A stretch of DNA of 64,000 nt, from positions 62,001-126,000 of the forward strand of contig NZ_WSSB01000005.1 of NCBI RefSeq assembly GCF_009831765.1. The letters run 5' to 3'. The stretch's first letter is position 1. Each line of letters begins with the position of its first letter. Positions 8,527 to 17,795 of this stretch are shown here, piece by piece. The notes under the pieces were generated by a model that was given only the letters and a program-made list of their open reading frames with translations, was not told the origin of the DNA and did no database searches. The position numbers were made by a program, and so were the translations under genes. This DNA comes from Craterilacuibacter sinensis (GTDB taxonomy: Bacteria; Pseudomonadota; Gammaproteobacteria; Burkholderiales; Chromobacteriaceae).

Positions 8527-9867
8527 TTACACGTGCAGCAAGAGGAAGCGGCGCTCCCACGGGCTGATTACATCAAAATACTCGCGGTATTCGGCCTCTT
8601 TGATCGCGCAATAGGTGTCGATAAAGTGGCGGCCGAATACCTGGGCCAAAGGCTCGCAGGCGCGCAGCAGATCGGCCGCGTCGTCCAGATGGCGCGGCAG
8701 CTGGTGTGGCTGTTCGTAGGCGCTGCCGGTCAGCGGCTCGGACGGCTTGATCTTCTCCTGCATGCCCAGATAACCGCAGGCCAGGCTGGCGGCGATCGCG
8801 AGATAAGGGTTGACGTCGACACCGGCCAGACGGTTTTCCACGCGCCGCGCCTCGGGGCTGGAGTGCGGGACGCGCAGGCCGCAGGTACGGTTGTCAAAGC
8901 CCCAGCTCAGGTTGATTGGTGCCGAGGTATAGCGCGACAGGCGGCGATAGGAGTTCACATACGGGGCGAAAAACGGCATCGCCGGTGGCAGATAGGTCTG
9001 CAGGCCGCCGATAAAGTGGTAGAACGCATCCGATGGTGTGCCATCGCTATTGGAGAAAATATTCTGTCCGGTCTTGATGTCGACCACGCTCTGGTGGATG
9101 TGCATCGCGCTGCCGGGCTGGCCCTGCATGGGCTTGGCCATAAAAGTGGCGTACATATTGTGGCGGATGGCCACTTCGCGCACGGTGCGCTTGAATAAAA
9201 ACGCCTGGTCGGCCAGCGCCAGCGGATCGCCGTGGTCGAGGTTGATCTCCATCTGGGCGGTGCCCATCTCGTGGATCAGCGTATCGAGCTGGATGCCCTG
9301 GGCTTCGCACCAGTCATACATCACATCGAAGATGTCTTCGTATTCGTTGACGGCGTCAATCGAAAAGCTCTGGCGTCCGGCTTCGGTGCGGCGGGTGCGA
9401 CCGACCGGCGGGGTGAGCGGGATGTCTTCATCCGGCTGTACTTCGACCAGATAAAATTCCATTTCGGGTGCAACCACGGCCTTCAGGCCGGCATCTTCAT
9501 ATAGCTTGAGGATGCGTTTCAATACATTGCGTGGTGCAAGTTCGGCCGGCGTGCCGTCAAAATTCAGGCAGTCATGGATGATCTGCGCGGTTGGCTCTTT
9601 TTCCCACGGTACCGGGCGTACACTGGCCGCATCGGCAAGCAGGCGCATATCGGGGTCGGAAACGGCGGTGAAGTCCTGCTCGGGGTAGTCGCCGGTGACG
9701 GTCATCGACAGGACGGCTTCGGGCAGGCGCAAGCCTTCGGCGGGGTTGTACTTGTGGCGCGGCACGATCTTGCCGCGGGCCAGTCCGGTCATGTCCGGGA
9801 TCAGGCATTCGATTTCGGTGATGTGATTGTCGTCCAACCACTGGTTGATCTGTTCGGCGTGATGCAT
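8527..9867 (-). CDS. glutamine synthetase family protein (gamma-glutamylpolyamine synthetase-like)
   Basis: A 446-residue ATP-dependent ligase of the glutamine synthetase fold. The N-terminal beta-grasp contains ECLIPDMTGLARGKIVP. The catalytic domain has the metal-binding EMEFYLV block, MEINLDHGD, MAKPMQGQPGSAMHIHQS and the C-terminal RVENRLAGVDVNPYL. LIPDMTGLARGK is more like PuuA-type gamma-glutamylputrescine synthetases than housekeeping GlnA. The adenylylation tyrosine region of GlnA was not identified. I chose the start at 9867 (AAGGA upstream) over 9924. A polyamine or amine substrate is likely but inferred. Confidence 0.85.
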   Translation of the reverse strand: MHHAEQINQWLDDNHITEIECLIPDMTGLARGKIVPRHKYNPAEGLRLPEAVLSMTVTGDYPEQDFTAVSDPDMRLLADAASVRPVPWEKEPTAQIIHDCLNFDGTPAELAPRNVLKRILKLYEDAGLKAVVAPEMEFYLVEVQPDEDIPLTPPVGRTRRTEAGRQSFSIDAVNEYEDIFDVMYDWCEAQGIQLDTLIHEMGTAQMEINLDHGDPLALADQAFLFKRTVREVAIRHNMYATFMAKPMQGQPGSAMHIHQSVVDIKTGQNIFSNSDGTPSDAFYHFIGGLQTYLPPAMPFFAPYVNSYRRLSRYTSAPINLSWGFDNRTCGLRVPHSSPEARRVENRLAGVDVNPYLAIAASLACGYLGMQEKIKPSEPLTGSAYEQPHQLPRHLDDAADLLRACEPLAQVFGRHFIDTYCAIKEAEYREYFDVISPWERRFLLLHV

Positions 9868-9886
9868 GGCAAGTCCTTGACGGTGA

Positions 9887-10042
9887 TTACGGGTGAGCGC
9901 CGGAGCTGGTGGCCCGGCGGGCAAAATTGACCAGTGCGCCTTTGCGCTGGGCGAGAATCAGAAAAGCGCGCCTGTCGTTTAAATCGTCGATGCTGGCGAG
10001 GGCAAGGTTGGCTTTGGGGGCAGGCCATGGGACTGGGGGCAT
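9887..10042 (-). CDS. possible 51-residue small protein
   Basis: A short reading frame upstream of, and co-directional with, the glutamine synthetase-like gene. Its ATG has GGAGA 6 nt before it. The predicted peptide (core ASIDDLNDRRAFLILAQRK) has balanced amino-acid composition, unlike most shadow frames in this GC-rich DNA. I recognise no family. It could instead be leader sequence; the evidence is a ribosome site and composition only. Confidence 0.3.
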   Translation of the reverse strand: MPPVPWPAPKANLALASIDDLNDRRAFLILAQRKGALVNFARRATSSGAHP

Positions 10043-10205
10043 AAGCGTCTCCGTTTGGGCTGTGCGGTGCACAGCTGTTTAAAATGCTCAACACGCATCC
10101 TATGACTAATGCGTGAGTTTGGCAGGAAAAACTGCATGGCAGGCCAAGAGTGTGGCATCTGTGCCATCATTGGCATCACGACACGATAACAAACCCAAGA
10201 ACTCC

Positions 10206-13200
10206 ATGAATCAAGCTGCTCCCGAACACATCGCCAGGCCGGCCAGGCGCTGGCGTGGCCTTCGCCTGTTGGCCATGACCTTGCTGGCGCTGGTGGCGCT
10301 GCTATGGGGGGCCTTGTACACGCTGGCGCCGCGCCTTTTGCAAAAAGGCGCAGCCGACTGGGCGCAGGGCATAGGTTACAAGCTGCAATTGGGGCAGGTG
10401 GATATCGCCCCGTGGGCCATGCGCGCCGAGCTGGGCGACATCGAGCTTAGCGACAGCCAGGGCGCGCCGCTGTTTGCGGCCAAGCGCCTGCTGATTAATG
10501 CCGAACTCTGGGCGCTTTTGGCCGGGCGCTGGCAAGTGTCCGCACTGAATCTGGATGCGCCCAGGTTGACCTTGGCGCGCGATGCAGCCGGGGTGTGGAA
10601 CTGGGCGCGTTTACTCGACGCAGCGAGCAGTCAGGGTAAGAAAGCCAAGACCAGCGACGACAGCCTGCCTTCCCTTCTGATCGAAGCGCTGCGCATCAGG
10701 CAAGGGGTGATTGCGCTGGACGATGCGGGCACCCAGGGCGGCAGGGCGGCGCTCACCCCGTTTGATCTGTCGCTCAATGAGCTGTCCACCCTGAGCGGGC
10801 GCGATGGGCTGCTGCAACTGAATGCCCGCCTGAACGACGGGGCGCGCCTTACCTGGCAAGGCCGGGTGGGACTGTCGCCTCTGGCATCACAGGGCGAACT
10901 GTCGCTGCAGGGCTTGAAACTGGCCAGTGTCTGGCCATGGGTTGCCCCGCATCTGCGCCTGGCAAGCCCGCAGGGCAGTGTCTCGCTGAACACGCGCTAC
11001 CGTTTTGCCATGCCGGGCAGCAAGCCTGAGCTTGTCTTGCCGCACCTTGCGCTGCAAGGCAGCGATCTGGCCTTCAAGGCGCCGGGCAGCGGCAATCCGC
11101 TTTTGCTTAAAACGCTGGATGTGAGCGGTGCCAGTTTTGTGCTGGATGGCATGCGCGCCCGCGTGCAGGGCGTGAGGCTTGATGGCCTGAGCTTTAATGG
11201 CCTGCGTAATCAGCAAGGCTTGCTTGACTGGCAGGCGGCCTTGCCGGTGCCGGATATGAGCAGGGCCAAGTCCGCCACGGCAACGCCCGGCTTAAGCCTG
11301 TCACTGGATAAGCTATGGCTTAAAAATGCGCAGTTCCAGCTGGATGACGCAGGCTTTATCCGGCCTTTGCGTGTATCTGGGCAGTTGCCCGAAGCATCGG
11401 CACGGGTGCGGCTGGATAGCGCCGGTGCAGTTCGCGTCGATCAGGTTCAGGGGCAGTTGGCGGCGCTGACACTGCAAAGCGAGGAAGCACGCTGGCTGCA
11501 GCTGTCTTCGCTTGCGCTGCAAGATCTGGATGTGGACACCGCCACGCGCAAGCTTGACGCCGGCACGCTTAATTTGGCCGGCTTGCAGCTGGACGTAGTA
11601 CAGACACGCGGCGGGCAGATCAATATTGCCCGTTATCTGCAGCAGCGCCCGGGCTTGCCTACGTCCAAGGCCGCGCCGGCAAGCGGCCGTGCATGGCAGA
11701 CGCGTTTGCCGCAGCTGACGCTGGCGGACAGCAGTGTGCGCTGGCGCGACGAGGCGATGGCCAAGCCGCTGACGCTTGCGCTCACCGGCCTTGCCGGCAC
11801 GGTCACGCCGGAAGAGGGAGCGCTGGCGCTGGCGCTTAACGGTCGCCTGGAGGGCGGGCAGCTTGATCTGAACGGCCGCGCCAGCTTAGAAAACGCCAGC
11901 GGCCAGGCCAGACTGGCGCTTAAGGGCGTGCCGTTACAAGCGCTTGCGCCTTATGCCTTGGCCGGTACCCCTTTGCTCCTGCGCTCGGGGTCGCTGGCGA
12001 CGGCGCTGGATGCGCGCTGGCAAGAGGCAAACTGGTCGGTGCGCGGCAATGGCGATATTGCACGGCTAGCGGTGATGGAGCCGGGCCAGACGCAGCCTCT
12101 GCTAGCCTGGCAGCGTCTGCAAATACAGGGCATACAGGCCGACGCCAAACGCGCGCGCATCGCAGAAATCCGCCTGGACAAGCCGGTGGCGCGGTTCTTA
12201 CTGGATGAAAAGCGCAGCAGCAATGTAGAAAAGCTGTTCGCCGGCAAGATGGCGACTGCCAGGCCTGCCGCCGCCAAACAAGGCCCGGGCTATGCCGTGG
12301 ATATCGCCAGCGTGCGTGTCATCCAGGGCGATCTCGAGTTTTCCGATCAGGGCATGAAGCCGGCTTTTGCCACGCGCATGCACGACTTGAACGGTTCGGT
12401 GCTGGGCATTTCCAGCCGCGCCGGCCGCCGTGCCAGCCTGTCTTTCAATGGTGAAGTCGACCGCTACGGCGATGTGCGCATCAAGGGTGCGCTGTCGCCA
12501 CAGGCGGTGACCGATGACCTCGATATTGCGCTGGCGTTTCGCAATATTCCGATACACAGCCTGAACCCGTACTCGATGAGTTTTGCCGGCTGGCAGGTGG
12601 ACGACGGTCGCCTGAGCCTGGATGTCAGCTACCGCCTGGATCGGCGCGCGCTCAAGGCGGAAAACCGCGTGGTGATAGACAGCCTCAAACTGGGAGAAGA
12701 ACTGCCCGACTATAAAGGCACGCGCCTGCCGCTGCGTCTGGCAATCGCGCTGCTGGAAGACGGTGACGGGCGCATCGATCTGGATCTGCCTGTCAGCGGC
12801 AGCCTGGATGATCCCGAGTTCAGTGTCGGTCATCTGGTGTGGCAGGCGGTCAAGAATGTGGTGACCAAAGTGGCGACCGCGCCGTTTCGCGCGCTGGGTG
12901 CCTTGCTCGGTGGCGAGGGATTTGACGCGGTGTATGCCGTGCCGGGCGAAGCGGCGGTGTCGCCACCCGAGCGCGAAAAGCTGGACCAGCTCGCCACGCT
13001 GCTGCAAAAACGTCCGCAGCTGAAGCTGGAAATAGCCGGGCGCTATGCCGAGGCCGATCGCAAGGCGCTGGCGCGCTCCAGGATAGACCGCGCCATTCTG
13101 GCCGCTGGCCGCTTCCAGCTATTGCCGGGCGAGCCTTTGCCATTGCCGGACATGGGCGACCCTGTCATGCAGGACGCGGTGAAGTCGGTGTACGTCGACA

Positions 13201-13475
13201 AGATAGGGCGTATCAAGCTGATGCAGCGCCTGTTGGCACTGCCGGACAATGATGCGCGCTACCAGGCTTTGCGCGAAGAAATGATTGCGGCAACGCCGGT
13301 AGCAGATGCCGAGCTGGCCACGCTGGCACAGGCGCGCGCTGCGGCTGCGCGCGCCATCATGCTGGAGGTGGATGCAGCACTGGCCGGGCGCATTACTTTG
13401 GGCGCAGCGGACAAGGCAGGCTCTGATGCCAATGGTGTCGAGCTGGGCATCAAGCTGGATACGGCAGGGGCGTGA
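10206..13475 (+). CDS. AsmA-like DUF748 domain envelope protein
   Basis: A large protein of 1089 residues with one N-terminal membrane anchor (about residues 15-35) followed by a long beta-rich periplasmic region. The sequence pattern (LQLGQVDIAPWAMRAELGDIELSD near the start, repeated LxLxxLxL strands, a C-terminal block with EREKLDQLATLLQKRPQLKLEI) is that of DUF748 members of the AsmA/YhdP group. These are thought to bridge the envelope and move lipids. The start at 10206 is chosen because the membrane anchor begins soon after; a GTG at 10113 would add 31 residues. The ribosome site is weak, so the start is uncertain. Confidence 0.8.
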   Translation: MNQAAPEHIARPARRWRGLRLLAMTLLALVALLWGALYTLAPRLLQKGAADWAQGIGYKLQLGQVDIAPWAMRAELGDIELSDSQGAPLFAAKRLLINAELWALLAGRWQVSALNLDAPRLTLARDAAGVWNWARLLDAASSQGKKAKTSDDSLPSLLIEALRIRQGVIALDDAGTQGGRAALTPFDLSLNELSTLSGRDGLLQLNARLNDGARLTWQGRVGLSPLASQGELSLQGLKLASVWPWVAPHLRLASPQGSVSLNTRYRFAMPGSKPELVLPHLALQGSDLAFKAPGSGNPLLLKTLDVSGASFVLDGMRARVQGVRLDGLSFNGLRNQQGLLDWQAALPVPDMSRAKSATATPGLSLSLDKLWLKNAQFQLDDAGFIRPLRVSGQLPEASARVRLDSAGAVRVDQVQGQLAALTLQSEEARWLQLSSLALQDLDVDTATRKLDAGTLNLAGLQLDVVQTRGGQINIARYLQQRPGLPTSKAAPASGRAWQTRLPQLTLADSSVRWRDEAMAKPLTLALTGLAGTVTPEEGALALALNGRLEGGQLDLNGRASLENASGQARLALKGVPLQALAPYALAGTPLLLRSGSLATALDARWQEANWSVRGNGDIARLAVMEPGQTQPLLAWQRLQIQGIQADAKRARIAEIRLDKPVARFLLDEKRSSNVEKLFAGKMATARPAAAKQGPGYAVDIASVRVIQGDLEFSDQGMKPAFATRMHDLNGSVLGISSRAGRRASLSFNGEVDRYGDVRIKGALSPQAVTDDLDIALAFRNIPIHSLNPYSMSFAGWQVDDGRLSLDVSYRLDRRALKAENRVVIDSLKLGEELPDYKGTRLPLRLAIALLEDGDGRIDLDLPVSGSLDDPEFSVGHLVWQAVKNVVTKVATAPFRALGALLGGEGFDAVYAVPGEAAVSPPEREKLDQLATLLQKRPQLKLEIAGRYAEADRKALARSRIDRAILAAGRFQLLPGEPLPLPDMGDPVMQDAVKSVYVDKIGRIKLMQRLLALPDNDARYQALREEMIAATPVADAELATLAQARAAAARAIMLEVDAALAGRITLGAADKAGSDANGVELGIKLDTAGA

Positions 13476-13491
13476 AGCCCGGTTTGAGTCT

Positions 13492-13542
13492 GCTGTGCGG
13501 ACGTATTTGACTTGCCGCTTTCACGCGGCGAACGGGCAGGGG
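13492..13542. repeat. third copy of the extragenic repeat arm
   Basis: This segment after the DUF748 gene resembles 718-770: it shares a GCGGACGT core, ACTTGCCGCTT, CGCGGC and GGGCAGGGG, with several mismatches. It lies in the 175-bp gap before the CYTH gene, where nothing else is seen. It shows the arm in the 616-1175 island is a dispersed repeat. Confidence 0.6.
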
Positions 13543-13650
13543 TTGCTGGCGCATGGCACGGGAGGGGCGGATAAGTGCAGTGCGGATGATCGCCACAACG
13601 CCGTTTCGGATGAACAATAAGTCCCGGCGCGTGCCGGGCAAGGAGGCCGT

Positions 13651-14118
13651 ATGGCTGTCGAGATAGAACGCAAATTTCTGGTGACGGGCGATTTTCGCGC
13701 TGAAGCGCATGCGCAGCAGCGCATCACCCAAGGCTATCTGTCATCGGTGCCCGAGCGCACCGTACGCGTACGCATCAAGGGTGAGCAGGGCTTTATTACC
13801 GTCAAGGGCATAGGCAATGCTTCCGGCGCCAGCCGTTACGAGTGGGAGCGGGAAATTCCGCGCGCCGAAGCCGAGGCCTTGCTGGCTTTGTGCGAGCCGG
13901 GCGTGATCGACAAGGTGCGCCATCTGGTGACGGCTGGCGCCCATACTTTTGAAGTCGACGAGTTCTTTGGCGACAACCAGGGGCTGATTGTCGCCGAGAT
14001 CGAACTGGGGCATGAAGACGAAGACTTCCTGCGCCCGGCATGGCTGGGCGCGGAAGTCACGGGCGAGGTGCGCTATTACAATTCGGCGCTGATGCAGAAC
14101 CCGTTCAAAAACTGGTAA
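13651..14118 (+). CDS. CYTH domain protein (triphosphate tunnel metalloenzyme)
   Basis: A 155-residue stand-alone CYTH domain. The defining ExExK motif is EIERKF at residues 4-9, followed by conserved RVRIKGEQGFITVKG, EWEREIP and FEVDEFFG strands that build the tunnel. The length and motifs match small bacterial CYTH proteins, which hydrolyse inorganic triphosphate or, less often, act as class IV adenylate cyclases. Tripolyphosphatase activity is the more likely guess. A GCAAGGAGG-like ribosome site precedes the ATG. Its 3' end faces the minus-strand amidotransferase gene 4 bp away. Confidence 0.88.
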   Translation: MAVEIERKFLVTGDFRAEAHAQQRITQGYLSSVPERTVRVRIKGEQGFITVKGIGNASGASRYEWEREIPRAEAEALLALCEPGVIDKVRHLVTAGAHTFEVDEFFGDNQGLIVAEIELGHEDEDFLRPAWLGAEVTGEVRYYNSALMQNPFKNW

Positions 14119-14122
14119 GGCT

Positions 14123-14827
14123 TCAGGTTTTCAAGCCTTGTACCCATACGCGGTAGGCGTGTTCGGCCAGACGGTTGGAGCCCAGCACCCTTTGCGTGGC
14201 ATTGCCCTTGAGTTCTAGTGCTTCTTGCACCCCCGGTTTGCCCAGATGCGGCGCCAGTTCGTCTTCGCATTCGCTCCAGTGTTCCAGCATATGGCTGGTC
14301 ATCTCGATATGGAACTGCATGCCCAGATGGATGCCGTGACTGAAGGCCTGGTGCGGGCAGTGGGCACTGGACATTAATAGCTGTGCGCCTCTTGGCAGGG
14401 TGAAATTTTCGCTGTGCCAGTGGAACACTTCGACACCGTCGGCTGCGCCAAACCAGTGCGCGCCTGCCGGTTCATGGCTGGATAATGGATGCCAGCCGAT
14501 TTCGCTGCCGCCGGGGTTGTCTGTAATTTCGCCGCCCAGTACTTCGGCCAGCAGTTGTCCGCCCAGACAGTGACCGATCACCGGTATTTCCAGTTTGACC
14601 GCCTCGGCAATCAGCCTTTTTTCCGCCTCGACAAAGGGCAGGCGGTCGCGCACGCTCATCGGTCCGCCCATGACCACCAGACCTGCATAGTCGCGGCAGC
14701 TTTCGGGCAGTGTCTGGCCTTCATAGCCTTGGAACAGGCGGGTTTTCAGGTGGACGCGTTCGGCGAATTCGGCAAAATAACCGGGGCCTTCACCCGGATA
14801 GTGCTGGAAAATGGCGACCGGTTTCAT
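14123..14827 (-). CDS. class I glutamine amidotransferase-like protein
   Basis: A 234-residue protein with a single GATase class I domain. The nucleophile elbow VIGHCLGGQLLAE places Cys87; the histidine/glutamate pair is in MQFHIEM near residue 175. An AAGGGG ribosome site precedes the ATG at 14827; a longer in-frame reading to 14878 runs back through the degP terminator and was rejected. The substrate partner is unknown; similar stand-alone proteins hydrolyse gamma-glutamyl compounds or resemble GMP synthase amidotransferase domains. Confidence 0.85.
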   Translation of the reverse strand: MKPVAIFQHYPGEGPGYFAEFAERVHLKTRLFQGYEGQTLPESCRDYAGLVVMGGPMSVRDRLPFVEAEKRLIAEAVKLEIPVIGHCLGGQLLAEVLGGEITDNPGGSEIGWHPLSSHEPAGAHWFGAADGVEVFHWHSENFTLPRGAQLLMSSAHCPHQAFSHGIHLGMQFHIEMTSHMLEHWSECEDELAPHLGKPGVQEALELKGNATQRVLGSNRLAEHAYRVWVQGLKT

Positions 14828-14849
14828 GTTTTCCCCTTGCGAAACAAGC

Positions 14850-14876
14850 AAAAAAAGGCCGCCCCGAAGGGCGGCC
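14850..14876 (-). terminator. terminator of the HtrA protease gene
   Basis: On the minus strand GGCCGCC-loop-GGCGGCC is followed by seven T. It lies directly after the stop codon of the protease gene and before the amidotransferase start. Confidence 0.88.
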
Positions 14877-14882
14877 ATGGTG

Positions 14883-16358
14883 TTATTCGATTTTCAGCGG
14901 AATGAACAGCGTGTTGTCCATGCGCCGCACCAGCAGCGCGATATTGCCGCGTGCGGCATTCAGCTCGCGCTCGAAGCCTTTGACCGTGCCCACCTCGTTC
15001 TGGTTGATGCCGATAATCACATCACCCATCATCAGGCCGGAGCGCGCCGCGATGCCTTTTACTTTTTGCACCAGCAAGCCGCCTTTGACGCCCAGCTCTT
15101 TTTTCTGCTCGGGCGTGAGCTCGGTCACGATCAGCCCTATCTTGTCGAAGTTGAACGGCTGAACTTCGCCTGACGGGGCTGAGGCGGCTTCATTCGGCTC
15201 GGTGCTAAGCTCGGCCAGTTTGGCGGTGACGACCTGCTCCTTGCCCTTGCGCCATAGCGTCAGCTTCACCTCGGTGCCCGGCTGCATGGCGCCAACCAGA
15301 ATAGGCAGGTCGCGCGAGCTGTCCACCACCTTGTCGTTGAGCTTGATAATGATATCGCCCAGCTGCACGCCGGCCTTGGCTGCGGCGCCATCGGGTTCAA
15401 CCCGCACTACCAGTGCGCCATGCGGCCGGTCAAGGCCGAAGGACTGGGCCAGTTCCTGTGTCAGCTCCTGAATATGGATGCCCAGCTGGCCGCGGCTGAC
15501 CTTGCCCTTGGTCTTGAGCTGCTCGACCACATTCATGGCGATGTCGATAGGAATGGCGAAGGAAATGCCCATAAAGCCACCGGAGCGGCTGTAGATCTGC
15601 GAGTTGATGCCGACAACCTCGCCCTTGAGGTTGAATAGCGGGCCGCCGGAGTTGCCCGGGTTGATGGCCACATCGGTCTGGATAAACGGCACATAGCTCT
15701 CGTCCGGCAGGCTGCGGCCTTTGGCCGAGACAATGCCGGCGGTGACGGTATTTTCAAAACCGAATGGCGCGCCGATCGCGGCTACCCATTCGCCGACCTT
15801 GAGTTCGGCCGGATTGCCTATCTTGACTGCCGACAGGCCGGTCACATCGATCTTGAGCACGGCCACATCGGTGCGCTTGTCCAGGCCCACCAGTTTGGCC
15901 TTGACCTCGCGCCGGTCGGTCAGCATCACCTTGATCAGACTGCCGCCGGACACCACATGGGCATTGGTCAGGATGTAGCCGTCTTCGCTGATAATAAAGC
16001 CGGAGCCAAAGGACACGCCCTCGTCAGGCGGATTGTCCTGCTGGTCGGGCGGTACAAAGCGTTTGAAAAATTCGTAGAAGGGATCGTCTTCCGGAATGCC
16101 GCCGGGCAACTGGCTCTGGCGCGGGCTGGCCAGATTGTCGCTGCCGCGTGTGGCCTGAATATTGACTACCGACGGGCCATCGCGCTCGACCAGCAAGGTG
16201 AAGTCGGGCAGCAGCATTTGCACGCGCCCGTCCTGTGCCGGTACCGCGACTTTGGAAATAGGCTGCTCGCCCTTGATCAACTGGCTGATCTTGTCGCAGC
16301 CGGTGAGGACGGACAGTGCAAGCAGGGCGATGGCGAAGGTGCGTAGGCTGGTATTCAC
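14883..16358 (-). CDS. HtrA/DegP-family periplasmic serine protease, lipoprotein (MucD-like)
   Basis: A 491-residue envelope protease/chaperone. The N terminus is a lipoprotein signal (lipobox LTGC, Cys21), so the mature enzyme should be lipid-anchored. The catalytic triad is visible: H133 in TNAHVV, D164 in DKRTDVAVLKI and S237 in NPGNSGGPL. Two PDZ domains follow (about 280-370 and 400-485), the first with GDIIIKLNDKVV and the second with GDVIIGINQNEV. Such proteins degrade misfolded envelope proteins. A terminator ends the gene, and its promoter should lie in the 86 bp before nth. Confidence 0.92.
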   Translation of the reverse strand: MNTSLRTFAIALLALSVLTGCDKISQLIKGEQPISKVAVPAQDGRVQMLLPDFTLLVERDGPSVVNIQATRGSDNLASPRQSQLPGGIPEDDPFYEFFKRFVPPDQQDNPPDEGVSFGSGFIISEDGYILTNAHVVSGGSLIKVMLTDRREVKAKLVGLDKRTDVAVLKIDVTGLSAVKIGNPAELKVGEWVAAIGAPFGFENTVTAGIVSAKGRSLPDESYVPFIQTDVAINPGNSGGPLFNLKGEVVGINSQIYSRSGGFMGISFAIPIDIAMNVVEQLKTKGKVSRGQLGIHIQELTQELAQSFGLDRPHGALVVRVEPDGAAAKAGVQLGDIIIKLNDKVVDSSRDLPILVGAMQPGTEVKLTLWRKGKEQVVTAKLAELSTEPNEAASAPSGEVQPFNFDKIGLIVTELTPEQKKELGVKGGLLVQKVKGIAARSGLMMGDVIIGINQNEVGTVKGFERELNAARGNIALLVRRMDNTLFIPLKIE

Positions 16359-16444
16359 AACAAATCCTTTACAGTGGCAACAGCGGCTGCCAGCCCCTTT
16401 TACATGCAGCGCGGGGCCATGATTTCAAGTGCTGCATTGCTTAA

Positions 16445-17077
16445 TCATAACGGTTTTGCCCGGTATTCACAGAGCTCGCGAATAATGCAGCGTCCGCATT
16501 CGGGTTTTCTCGCCTTGCAGGTGTAGCGTCCGAGCAGAATCAGCCAGTGATGGGCGTCCTGGCGGAATTCGGGCGGGGTGAAGCGCGTCAGCTTGTCTTC
16601 CACCTCGCGCACGTCCTTGCCCGGCGCGAGGCCGGTGCGGTTGGACACGCGAAAAATATGGGTGTCAACGGCGATGGTCGGTACGCCAAAGGCGGTGTTG
16701 AGCACCACATTGGCCGTCTTGCGCCCGACGCCGGGCAGGCTTTCCAGCGCTTCGCGCGTTTGGGGTACTTCGCCGCCGTATTTTTCCAGCAGCAGGCGGC
16801 AGGTGGCGATGGTATTGCGTGCCTTGGTGCGATAAAGACCTATGGTCTGGATCGCCTCGGCCAGACGCTCTTCGCCCAGCGCCAGCATCGCTTGCGGGGT
16901 CGGTGCGACGGGAAAAAGCCGGCGTGTGGCCTTGTTGACGCCCACATCGGTCGCCTGCGCCGACAGCAGTACGGCGATCAATAGCTGGAACGGGCTGCCG
17001 TACTCAAGCTCGGTGGTCGGTTGCGGGTTGTCGTGTTGCAGAGTCTGGTAAATGGCGCGGCGTTTGGCAGGATTCAT
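16445..17077 (-). CDS. nth: endonuclease III
   Basis: A 210-residue base-excision-repair DNA glycosylase/AP lyase for oxidised pyrimidines. The helix-hairpin-helix LPGVGRKTANVVL contains the catalytic lysine. VDTHIFRVSNR contains the catalytic aspartate. The C-terminal 4Fe-4S cluster is C-x6-C-x2-C-x5-C in CKARKPECGRCIIRELC. Its start codon overlaps the rnfE stop codon (ATGA), so it is the last gene of the rnf operon, as in the enteric rsx-nth operon. Confidence 0.96.
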   Translation of the reverse strand: MNPAKRRAIYQTLQHDNPQPTTELEYGSPFQLLIAVLLSAQATDVGVNKATRRLFPVAPTPQAMLALGEERLAEAIQTIGLYRTKARNTIATCRLLLEKYGGEVPQTREALESLPGVGRKTANVVLNTAFGVPTIAVDTHIFRVSNRTGLAPGKDVREVEDKLTRFTPPEFRQDAHHWLILLGRYTCKARKPECGRCIIRELCEYRAKPL

Positions 17078-17784
17078 CAGGCACTGACCGTTTCATTGTC
17101 TGTCGCTGCCGGGAGGCTTGCGCGTTTGCGCGCACGGGCGTCCAGATAGTTTTTGCCGGCAATCAGCAAGGCCAGACCGAAAAAAGCGCCCGGTGGCAGC
17201 AGTGCCAGCAAAAACTGGTAATTGAAAGCCGGCGGCACCACATGCAGCACCAGCGCGTGGCCGATATCGCCCAGCACCAGTTCGGCGCCGGAAAACAGCG
17301 TGCCGCGCCCGATCAGTTCGCGCATGCCGCCCAGAATGCCCAGTACGCCGGTGAGCCCCAGCCCCATCATCAGCCCGTCCAGCGCGGCTTCGGGCACTGT
17401 ATTGCGCGAGGCGTAGGCCTCGGCGCGCGCCATGACGATGCAGTTGGTGGTAATCAGCGGAATAAAAATCCCCAGTACCAGATACAGGCTGTGCATCCAG
17501 GCATTCATTGCCAGATCGACGCAGGTGACCAGAGCCGCGATCAGCATGATGAAGACCGGGTTGCGGATCTCATTGGGTATGGTATGGCGAAAGGTGGCTA
17601 CCGCCGCGCCGGACACCGTGGTGACCAGTGTGGTGGCCAGCCCAAGCGATACGCCGTTGACCACGCTGGTGCTGACCGCCAGCACCGGGCACAGGCCCAA
17701 CAGCTGTACCACGCCGGCGTTCTGTTTCCATAGCCCGTTATGGACAATGTCACGCCAGGGTCTGGCGTCCGTGTTTGCTTCCAT
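17077..17784 (-). CDS. rnfE: RnfE, ion-translocating electron-transport complex subunit
   Basis: A 235-residue inner-membrane subunit with about six membrane segments. The order is the RnfE/RsxE pattern: an N-terminal LWKQNAGVVQLLGLCPVLA loop, a central TNCIVMARAEAYA block and GGMRELIGRGTLFSG. RnfE pairs with the homologous RnfA to form part of the ion channel of the complex. It starts 11 bp after rnfG and overlaps nth by one codon, so translation is probably coupled. Confidence 0.94.
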   Translation of the reverse strand: MEANTDARPWRDIVHNGLWKQNAGVVQLLGLCPVLAVSTSVVNGVSLGLATTLVTTVSGAAVATFRHTIPNEIRNPVFIMLIAALVTCVDLAMNAWMHSLYLVLGIFIPLITTNCIVMARAEAYASRNTVPEAALDGLMMGLGLTGVLGILGGMRELIGRGTLFSGAELVLGDIGHALVLHVVPPAFNYQFLLALLPPGAFFGLALLIAGKNYLDARARKRASLPAATDNETVSA

Positions 17785-17795
17785 TACGCTTTCCT

